Assembly: GCF_004795895.1 (NCBI RefSeq)
Contig: NZ_CP039250.1
Span: 558,001-622,000 of the forward strand
Direction of reading: 5' to 3'
From: Sphingopyxis sp. PAMC25046
GTDB taxonomy: Bacteria; Pseudomonadota; Alphaproteobacteria; Sphingomonadales; Sphingomonadaceae
Length of the DNA stretch: 64,000 nucleotides
Numbering within the stretch: the stretch's first letter is position 1; every line of letters begins with the position of its first letter. Made by a program: the position numbers and the translations under genes. Positions 9,207-15,049 of the stretch are shown here, in pieces. A model generated the notes under the pieces. That model saw nothing but the letters and a program-made list of their open reading frames with translations. It ran no database searches and was not told where the DNA came from.

Positions 9207-9221
9207 TTACCGGATGGTTAA
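9207..9221 (-). promoter_or_regulatory. CtrA-box-like site upstream of popZ
   Basis: On the minus strand the sequence reads TTAA-N7-GTAA, one base from the alphaproteobacterial CtrA consensus TTAA-N7-TTAA, and it lies 25 nt upstream of the popZ start. Similar near-matches occur by chance in AT-rich gaps (for example 46658-46672), so the call is tentative. Confidence 0.3.
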
Positions 9222-9259
9222 CGCTTCTCTTACCGGTCCAGGGCGCATTTTGCCAAGAC

Positions 9260-10753
9260 TTATTGTGGCGAGAGCGACGGCGGGCCTTCGGGAACGCCGG
9301 CATTGGCGGCCGGAACCGCGCGCGTGTCGTTCGCGACCTGTTGCGGCGCCGGGTCGTCGGCCCAGTCCCATAGCTCGCCCTTCACGCGCTTGTAGTTGAC
9401 CTCGGGATCATAGAGCGCGCCGCCCTCGAGCCCCAGGTCGCGCGCCTCGGCCTTGCCCATCGCCGCGAGCACCGAGAAAGCGGCGACATAGGAGTTGCGC
9501 TGCGCCGAGACGAGCTGGACCTGGGTGTTCAGATATTCCTGTTCGGCGTTCAATATGTCGAGGATCGACCGCGTGCCGACGCTGTTTTCGGCGCGCACGC
9601 CCTCGAGCGAGAGCGCGTTCGCGCCGACCGCCTGCTGCGTCGCGGCGATGATGCGCTCGTTCGCCTGCCACGCGGCATAGGCGCCGCGCGTCTGCGCGAT
9701 CACGCCGCGTTCGACCTCGATATATTGCTCGATCGCCTGGCTGCTGCGCGATTGCGCCTGGCGCACCTGCGCCGAACGGCGGCCGCCAGTGAAGATCGGC
9801 AGCGTGACTTGCACCCCGGCCGCGGCGCTTGACGTTTCCTGCGTAACGCTGACCCCGGGAACACCGCTGTTCAACGATCCGAGGTAATTATTGTAGCCGC
9901 CGTTGAGGATCGCCGAGACCTTGGGCGCACGGCTCGACTTGGCGGTGCCGATGTCGGCTTTCGACGCGTTGACCCGTTCGTTCGCCGATTCGATGTCGGG
10001 GTTGCTGTTCAGCGCGATCGCGACCGCCTCCTCGGCGGTGCCGGGCAGATTCGGGAGCTGCGGCGGCGCCTGCAGGTCGGCCGGCGCCTCGCCGACGAGG
10101 CGGATATAGCCCTCGCGACTGGCGATCAGATTGGCTTCGGAGGTGCGCAGGTCGCCTTCCGCCAGCGCGAGCCGCGCTTCGGACTGGGCGACATCGGTGC
10201 GCGTCAGGTCGCCGATCTCGAACCGGTCGCTCGTCGCCTGCAAATTGGTGCGCAGCACCGAGACATTCTTCTGGTTCAGCTGGACGATCGCCTGATCGCG
10301 GATGACATCCATATAGGCGCCGACAACTTGCGAGAAGACGCTCGCCTCGGTCGCGCGCAGGTCGGCCTGCCCCGCCTCGACGCGATATTTCGCGGCGCGC
10401 ACCGCGTTGCGCACTGCGCCGCCCTGATAGAGTGGAACCGTCAGCTGCGCCCCCGCGGACAGCGACCGCGCGGGCGCGTTGAAGCTGTTGCCGGGAACGA
10501 TGAGGTTTTCGTCGTAGCTCGCCTGCGTGCCGATGTCGGGAAGGCCGTAGCTCTTTTCGATCGGGACATTTTCGTCGTTCGCGCGCTGGCCGGCGCGCGC
10601 CGCGGTCAAGGTCGGGTTGTTTTCATAGGCCTTGGCGAGCGCCCCCTGCAATGTTTCCGCATGCGCACCCACAGGCAGCAGCAAAGCGCCCGCGGCAAGG
10701 CCGGCAAGCCAGTGGGCACGACGAAGGGATGGTTTCTTATCGGTATCGGTCAT
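9260..10753 (-). CDS. TolC-family outer membrane channel protein
   Basis: A 497-residue outer-membrane efflux channel of the TolC family, used by type I secretion or efflux systems. A signal peptide is visible (RRAHWLAGLAAGALLLPVGAHA, cleaved before ETLQGALAKAY). Two repeated coiled-coil/beta units follow, with the NNPTLTAARA and NSNPDIESANERVNASKAD repeats, and the family tail LGLEGGALYDPEVNYKRVKGELWDW. The start is the ATG at 10753; the frame stays open further upstream, but that part overlaps the PIMT gene and is not coding. It follows the PIMT-like gene on the same strand (40 nt gap), a pairing common in alphaproteobacteria. Confidence 0.9.
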   Translation of the reverse strand: MTDTDKKPSLRRAHWLAGLAAGALLLPVGAHAETLQGALAKAYENNPTLTAARAGQRANDENVPIEKSYGLPDIGTQASYDENLIVPGNSFNAPARSLSAGAQLTVPLYQGGAVRNAVRAAKYRVEAGQADLRATEASVFSQVVGAYMDVIRDQAIVQLNQKNVSVLRTNLQATSDRFEIGDLTRTDVAQSEARLALAEGDLRTSEANLIASREGYIRLVGEAPADLQAPPQLPNLPGTAEEAVAIALNSNPDIESANERVNASKADIGTAKSSRAPKVSAILNGGYNNYLGSLNSGVPGVSVTQETSSAAAGVQVTLPIFTGGRRSAQVRQAQSRSSQAIEQYIEVERGVIAQTRGAYAAWQANERIIAATQQAVGANALSLEGVRAENSVGTRSILDILNAEQEYLNTQVQLVSAQRNSYVAAFSVLAAMGKAEARDLGLEGGALYDPEVNYKRVKGELWDWADDPAPQQVANDTRAVPAANAGVPEGPPSLSPQ

Positions 10754-10793
10754 CGTGGTGTCAGCCTGAAACAAGGAAGGGTGGACCCGATCG

Positions 10794-11456
10794 TCAGAAT
10801 TGAAAGCCCGCGGGTGAGGCAAAACCGGGCAAGGACGCGACATCCATGTCGGCGAAGCTGCGCAGCGCGACAGCGTCGCCGACCTTGACGCCCTCGACCA
10901 GCCGCGTGACCGCGCCTTCGCGGCGCGCAGCGACGAGCCGGCCGCCTTCGGCGAGCTGCGCGACGAGCGCGGCGGGCATCGTTTCGATCGCGCCTTCGAC
11001 GATGATGCGGTCGAACGGGGCGGCATCGGGCGCGCCGGCAGCGAGCGGGCCCTGGATCCAATGGATATTGGCGTCGGCGGTCGCTGCCTGTGCGGTCGCC
11101 ATCAACTCCGCATCTTCCTCGACCGCATGAACCTCGGCACCCAGCCGCGCGAGCAGCGCGGCGGTGTAGCCGGTCGCGCTGCCGACGAGCAGGACGCGCA
11201 TGCCCGGGCGCACCGCCGCGGCGACGAGCATACGGCCAGCGACGAGCGGTGCGTTCAGCGCGCGGCCGTTCGCGAGCCCGATCGCGCGGTCCATATAGGC
11301 CACGCCGGCGAGCGCGGCGGGCACATGCGCCTCGCGCGGCACGACGGCCATCGCGCCGATCACCGCGGGATCGATGACATCGTTCGTCCTGAGCTGGCTG
11401 TCGATCATGGCGGAGCGCATCTCCGCCGCCGTGATTTCGCTAAACTTCGTCGCCAT
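10794..11456 (-). CDS. Protein-L-isoaspartate O-methyltransferase family protein
   Basis: A 220-residue protein with the PIMT fold. The N-terminal AAEMRSAMIDSQLRTNDVID and the VPREAHVP segment (residues 39-46) are family marks. SAM-binding motif I is altered: VLLVGSATGYTAALL (88-102) instead of the usual VLEIGTGSGY, so the acidic residue before the glycine loop is absent; Glu113-Glu114 at the end of the next strand could still hold the ribose. In the alphaproteobacterial subgroup beside tolC such changes are common in my recollection. Repair of isoaspartyl residues is the family role; activity here is uncertain. A palindrome lies 60 nt upstream. Confidence 0.8.
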   Translation of the reverse strand: MATKFSEITAAEMRSAMIDSQLRTNDVIDPAVIGAMAVVPREAHVPAALAGVAYMDRAIGLANGRALNAPLVAGRMLVAAAVRPGMRVLLVGSATGYTAALLARLGAEVHAVEEDAELMATAQAATADANIHWIQGPLAAGAPDAAPFDRIIVEGAIETMPAALVAQLAEGGRLVAARREGAVTRLVEGVKVGDAVALRSFADMDVASLPGFASPAGFQF

Positions 11457-11515
11457 CAGTCTTTTCCGATTCCCTGGAATTTGAGCCTGTGCGGGGCCGC
11501 TTTAGCCGAAGCCGT

Positions 11516-11539
11516 GCTGTATTGCAATGGTAATACAGC
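11516..11539. promoter_or_regulatory. Perfect palindrome upstream of the PIMT-TolC unit
   Basis: GCTGTATT (11516-11523) and AATACAGC (11532-11539) are perfect reverse complements around an 8-nt centre. On the minus strand, TTGCAA inside it is followed after 17 nt by TAAAGC, a weak sigma-70-like pair pointing toward the PIMT start at 11456. An operator overlapping a promoter is the simplest reading; the regulator is unknown. Confidence 0.45.
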
Positions 11540-11710
11540 CATGCCACCGCATGCTGCCGCGCATAGCTGGCAACGCGGGTGGCGCCAACCCCGCATCGCC
11601 CGCCCGTCGCGGCGCTTCCGGCGAATCCTTGACAAGCCGGCGAAAGGTCCTCACTAGCGGCGCCGTCCAACCCCCGGCCCATCCCTTGGCGATGCGGCAT
11701 TTCGGATCGA

Positions 11711-11784
11711 GGCCCGATGGCGGAGTGGTGACGCAGCGGACTGCAAATCCGTATACGCCGGTTCGATTCCGGCTCGGGCCTCCA
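11711..11784 (+). tRNA. tRNA-Cys (anticodon GCA)
   Basis: A 74-nt cloverleaf. The acceptor stem GGCCCGA pairs perfectly with TCGGGCC; the anticodon arm is GCGGA-CTGCAAA-TCCGT, giving anticodon GCA in the loop; the T arm is GCCGG-TTCGATT-CCGGC; discriminator T and an encoded CCA end it. A short GC hairpin follows at about 11810-11822 with no T run. Confidence 0.95.
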
Positions 11785-11897
11785 AAATTTCCCCAATATA
11801 CCATCGCATCCCCCCGCGAAGGGGATAGCGGTCTTTCCTGACGGCAAGCTGACAGGAGGCGGCATTCATCGCAATTTGAGAGGGCGCCGCAACGACA

Positions 11898-11925
11898 AAG
11901 GGCCGCCCCTTTCGGGACGGCCCTT
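11898..11925 (-). terminator. Rho-independent-like terminator behind the 23-codon sORF
   Basis: AAGGGCCG and CGGCCCTT form a perfect 8-bp stem, extended outward by GACAA/TTGTC. Read leftward it is followed by TTTGTCGTT, a better U-run than on the other strand, and it lies 26 nt after the sORF stop. It thus looks like the end of the sORF transcript. Confidence 0.6.
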
Positions 11926-11951
11926 CCATTGTCGTGCCTGTCGCGGACAGC

Positions 11952-12023
11952 TTAGCCGAGCTTGACCCCCGCGAGGACGGTCATGCTCAAATCTGCCGCA
12001 TGCGGCGTGTGACAATGAGACAT
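11952..12023 (-). CDS. Isolated 23-residue small ORF with strong ribosome site
   Basis: The frame reads MSHCHTPHAADL...GVKLG and stops with TAA. The ATG at 12023 is preceded by AAAGGAGGTGGTCGA on the minus strand, the strongest Shine-Dalgarno of the window, with 7 nt between GGAGG and ATG. A terminator-like hairpin (11898-11925) follows. The peptide begins with a Cys/His pair cluster (HCHTPH) and ends hydrophobically. A weak promoter-like pair, TTGAAT-N16-TAGATC, lies upstream on the minus strand near 12060-12090. No family is recognised; it could be a small protein, a ribosomally made peptide precursor, or a leader peptide. The rest of 11785-12166 holds no other supported feature. Confidence 0.5.
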   Translation of the reverse strand: MSHCHTPHAADLSMTVLAGVKLG

Positions 12024-12166
12024 TCGACCACCTCCTTTCGCTTGTTGACGATGGCCTCGATCTAGGGCTTTCCGTGATCGATTCAAGAGACGGCGAAAGC
12101 CGACCCTTGCCGTCTGTCCCTTGCAGCGGGAAAATAGCTTCCGGAACTAGACGGAAGGACAATCTG

Positions 12167-12547
12167 ATGGCCCATGGAATCGCTCGCATCGGCAAGGATC
12201 ATTATCGCACCGAGATCGAGGTCGGCGGCCACGCGCTGGTCGGCGACGAGGGGCCGGGACTTGGCGGGAAGAACCTGGGACCCGCGCCCTATGATTTCCT
12301 GCTTGCCGGGCTCGGCGCCTGCACCGCGATCACGCTGCGCATGTATGCCGACCGCAAGGACTGGCCGCTCGAATCGGTCGAGGTCGGGTTGAAGCTCGCC
12401 AATAAAGGCGGGCTGCGCATCGACCGGGTGCTGAGGATCGCCGGGCTCGACGAGGAGCAGAAGGCGCGGCTCGCCGACATTGCCGAACGGACGCCGGTCA
12501 CGCTGACGCTGAAGGCCGGGCTGCCGATCGACACAAGCCTCGCCTGA
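12167..12547 (+). CDS. OsmC family protein
   Basis: A 126-residue OsmC/Ohr-fold protein. Family members reduce organic hydroperoxides with a Cys pair. Cys52 sits in the expected helix start (LLAGLGACTAITLRMYADRK). The second Cys, normally in a block like EIADKCPVHRTL, is replaced: the matching segment reads DIAERTPVTLTLKAG, so only one Cys of the pair is visible. The start at 12167 has GGAAGGA 7 nt upstream; the longer open frame to 12074 has no site. Peroxidase activity is therefore doubtful, and a single-Cys thiol role is possible. Confidence 0.85.
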   Translation: MAHGIARIGKDHYRTEIEVGGHALVGDEGPGLGGKNLGPAPYDFLLAGLGACTAITLRMYADRKDWPLESVEVGLKLANKGGLRIDRVLRIAGLDEEQKARLADIAERTPVTLTLKAGLPIDTSLA

Positions 12548-12559
12548 CCGGCGCGCCAC

Positions 12560-12590
12560 TGGACATTTTGTCTCACCTCACTTATATACC
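12560..12590 (+). promoter_or_regulatory. Promoter/operator of the tetR gene (leaderless)
   Basis: TGGACA (12560-12565), 17 nt, then TATATA (12583-12588), a good sigma-70-like pair. The ATG at 12598 is only 9 nt past the -10 box and no Shine-Dalgarno is present, so the transcript would be leaderless or nearly so. The -10 box lies inside ACTTATATACC (12580-12590), which recurs exactly at the efflux operator (13270-13280), as expected for autoregulation. Confidence 0.55.
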
Positions 12591-12597
12591 AGCCGTT

Positions 12598-13218
12598 ATG
12601 GAAATCGAAACCGCCCCAGCCTCCGCCCCGCACAAGGGCCGTCCGCGCGAATTTTGCGTCGATGCGGCGCTCGCGGCGGCGCTGCGCGTCTTCTGGTCGA
12701 AGGGCTATGAAGGCGCGTCGATGGCCGATCTGACCGAGGCGATGGGGATTACCAAGCCCAGCCTTTATGCCGCCTTCGGCAACAAGGAGGCGCTCTTCAA
12801 TAAGGCACTCGATCTTTATGAGCGCGAAAAGGCTGACTATATGCACGCCGCGCTCGATGCGCCGACCGCGCGCGGCGTCGCCGAACGGCTGATGTACGGC
12901 GCGCTCGACATGTATACCTGTCCCGAGAATCCGAACGGCTGTCTTGGCGTGATCACCTCGGTCGCGTGCGGCGCGGAGGCGGAGTGCATCCGCGAGGCGG
13001 TGCTCGAACGCGGCGCCGCGGCGAAGCGCGCGATGCTCGAACGCTTCGCGCGGGCGAAGGAAGAGGGCGACTTTCCGCCCGACACCGACGCCGAAGGGCT
13101 TGCCGCCTTTCTGACCGCGGTCAATCAGGGCATGTCGGTGCAGGCGGGCGCGGGGGCGACGCGTGCCGAGCTCGAACGGCTGGTCGAAACCAGCCTGAAG
13201 CTGTGGCCGGGGCGTTAG
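12598..13218 (+). CDS. TetR/AcrR family transcriptional regulator
   Basis: A 206-residue repressor-type protein. The N-terminal HTH spans about residues 12-60 (ALRVFWSKGYEGASMADLTE, then MGITKPSLYAAFGNKEALF, the recognition helix). The rest is an all-helical ligand domain of the type found with PF16925-like C-termini (CLGVITSVACGAEAECIREAV). It has four Cys residues. It is encoded upstream of and in the same direction as the RND efflux operon, and its own promoter shares an 11-mer with the efflux operator, so it most likely represses both. Inducer unknown. The start at 12598 is chosen by promoter position; an ATG-less longer frame reaches 12568. Confidence 0.88.
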   Translation: MEIETAPASAPHKGRPREFCVDAALAAALRVFWSKGYEGASMADLTEAMGITKPSLYAAFGNKEALFNKALDLYEREKADYMHAALDAPTARGVAERLMYGALDMYTCPENPNGCLGVITSVACGAEAECIREAVLERGAAAKRAMLERFARAKEEGDFPPDTDAEGLAAFLTAVNQGMSVQAGAGATRAELERLVETSLKLWPGR

Positions 13219-13251
13219 AAGAAAAATTTTACTGCCCGGTACAGAATGCGC

Positions 13252-13293
13252 TTGACGCAGCGCAACATGACTTATATACCGTCTAGTATACAA
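13252..13293 (+). promoter_or_regulatory. Promoter and palindromic operator of the RND efflux operon
   Basis: TTGACG (13252-13257), 17 nt, TATACC (13275-13280). Overlapping the -10 region is an imperfect 22-nt palindrome (13272-13293) with perfect core half-sites TATAC (13275-13279) and GTATA (13286-13290) separated by 6 nt. The left half belongs to the 11-mer ACTTATATACC shared with the tetR promoter. This is the expected arrangement for TetR repression of the pump. Confidence 0.65.
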
Positions 13294-13623
13294 AGTAGGC
13301 TCTCCCCCGAGACCGGCCGCCGCATGGCAAGAGCCATACGGCGGCCGGAAGTTTCTCCATCGAATATTTTCCCGGGAGCGGGTCTTGTTCCGGTCGGGCG
13401 CCCGGCGGCGTTCGCCCGCAAGATATAGACAGGGACCCCGCGCGCGCAGGGGATGCGTGCGACGGGACGGGGCGGTCTTCCTCTTCGAAGAGGCGCTCCG
13501 GCAACAAGGACCATGTGTGACACCAGCCGGGGGCGTGCGCTTCCGGCATCGGCCGCCTGCGCCCCCTCTCCCCCTCCCCCGGGGCGCAGGCAGCCGAAAC
13601 GAACGAAAAGAAGAGGGCTATCC
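13294..13623 (+). promoter_or_regulatory. Long structured 5' leader of the RND operon
   Basis: About 330 nt separate the operator from the adaptor start. Two strong hairpins are visible: 13313-13328 pairs with 13333-13348 (16 bp, one mismatch, AAGA loop, followed by AAGTTTCTCC), and 13555-13565 pairs with 13581-13591 (11 bp perfect). The first resembles an attenuator. A long open frame runs through part of the leader but lacks a ribosome site and is not called. No known riboswitch core was recognised. Confidence 0.45.
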
Positions 13624-14895
13624 ATGACCGTCCACACACCGATCGAAAAGCTCGACCCCGCCGATGCGAAGGTCCGCCGCGAACTCAAGACCCTGCTCCA
13701 TCCCGGACGCGGCCGCCGCGCCGCGTGGATCGGCGCTTTCCTCGTGCTGATCGTCGGTGCTTGGTGGCTGCTTCGCGACGGCGCGCCGCCGGCGGCCGCC
13801 GCGCCCGCGCCGGTGCTCACGGTCGCCGCACCCATCGCGCGCGACGTGACCCTTTGGGATGAATATATCGGTCGCTTCGAAGCGTCGAAGGCGGTCGAAG
13901 TGCGCCCGCGCGTCTCGGGTGCGATCACCGCGATCCACTTCACCGACGGCCAGATCGTGCGCAAGGGCCAGCCGCTCTTCACCATCGATCCGCGTCCCTA
14001 TCGCGCCGCGCTCGCCGAAGCGCGCGCGTCGGCGGCGAGCGCGCGAAGCGATCTTGCGCTCGCAAGGCTCGAACTCGACCGCGCCAGCCGCCTCGTCGAC
14101 ATCGAGGCGGTGTCGCAAAGCGAGATCGACCGCCTGCGCGCCCGCGTCAATGCGGCCAATGCGGCGCTCGCGGGTGCCGACGCCCGTATCGCGGCGCGCG
14201 CGCTCGACGTCGAATTCACCACCGTCCGCGCTCCCTTGAGCGGCCGCATTTCGGACCGCCAGATCGACGCGGGCAACCTCGTGTCGGCGGGCGATGCCGG
14301 CGGCACCTTGCTCACGACGATCAATGCGCTCGATCCGATCTATTTCACCTTCCAGGGGTCGGAGGCGCTGTTCCTCAAGACCAAGCGCGAGGGCGGACAG
14401 AAAGGCGCCGACGTCGAGGTCCGGCTGCAGGACGAAAATGATTATCGCTGGAAGGGCCGGATCGACTTCACCGACAATGGCCTCGATCCGCGGTCGGGCA
14501 CGATCCGTGCGCGCGGCCGCTTCGACAATCCAGAGATGTTCCTGACCCCCGGCATGTTCGGAAACATGCGGCTGTCGACGGGCCAGACGGCGCGCGCGCT
14601 GCTCGTTCCGGCCGCCGCGGTGCAGACCGATCAGGCGCGCAAGATCGTCTATGTCGTCGGCAAGGACGGCATGGTCGCGGCGAAGCCGGTCGAGATCGGG
14701 CCCGAAGTCGATGGCCTGCGTGTCATTCGTTCGGGCCTGACACCGGCCGACCAGGTCGTCATCAACGGCTATCAGTTCGCACGTCCGGGCACCAAGGCGG
14801 TGACCAAGGTGGGCAAGATCGCCGCCGACGCGCCCGACAAGGCGGCGGCAGGCCCCAACGAGCCAGTGTCGGCGCAGGCGACCTTCGCGAAGTGA
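13624..14895 (+). CDS. RND efflux periplasmic adaptor subunit
   Basis: A 423-residue membrane fusion protein linking the inner-membrane pump to the outer-membrane channel. An inner-membrane anchor lies at about 37-54 (AAWIGAFLVLIVGAWWLL). The lipoyl/barrel-sandwich halves are seen as VEVRPRVSGAITAIHFTDGQ and TTVRAPLSGRISDRQIDAGN, flanking an alpha-hairpin (EARASAASARSDLALARLEL and onward). The beta-barrel domain (LTPGMFGNMRL) and membrane-proximal domain follow. The start ATG at 13624 has AGAGGG 6 nt upstream. There is no lipobox, unlike AcrA. First gene of the efflux operon controlled from 13252-13293. Confidence 0.92.
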   Translation: MTVHTPIEKLDPADAKVRRELKTLLHPGRGRRAAWIGAFLVLIVGAWWLLRDGAPPAAAAPAPVLTVAAPIARDVTLWDEYIGRFEASKAVEVRPRVSGAITAIHFTDGQIVRKGQPLFTIDPRPYRAALAEARASAASARSDLALARLELDRASRLVDIEAVSQSEIDRLRARVNAANAALAGADARIAARALDVEFTTVRAPLSGRISDRQIDAGNLVSAGDAGGTLLTTINALDPIYFTFQGSEALFLKTKREGGQKGADVEVRLQDENDYRWKGRIDFTDNGLDPRSGTIRARGRFDNPEMFLTPGMFGNMRLSTGQTARALLVPAAAVQTDQARKIVYVVGKDGMVAAKPVEIGPEVDGLRVIRSGLTPADQVVINGYQFARPGTKAVTKVGKIAADAPDKAAAGPNEPVSAQATFAK

Positions 14896-14905
14896 TCATT
14901 CTTCT

Positions 14906-15015
14906 CCCCTCCCGCGTGCGGGAGGGGTCAGGGGAGGGCCTGTGGTCGCGCCCTCCCCGCTGCGACTAGCGAGCAAGCTCGCAAGTCTCGCTGCCCCTCC
15001 CGCACGCGGGAGGGG
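14906..15015. repeat. Composite palindromic repeat between adaptor and pump genes
   Basis: Two nearly identical 22-nt palindromes (14906-14927 and 14994-15015), each a 10-bp stem CCCCTCCCGC/GCGGGAGGGG with a 2-nt centre (GT or AC), flank a third perfect palindrome, GCGAGCAAGCTCGC (14969-14982). This pairwise layout matches REP-doublet or BIME-type intergenic elements. It fills most of the 154-nt gap inside the operon and could tune the ratio of adaptor to pump mRNA. Confidence 0.75.
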
Positions 15016-15049
15016 TGACCAGAACAGTTTTCCAGACAGGGGCTCTCCC

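Noticed and set aside
13453..13623. Longer N-terminus for the RND adaptor
   Set aside because: The open frame lacks a ribosome site and crosses a hairpin; the ATG at 13624 with AGAGGG gives the usual adaptor start.
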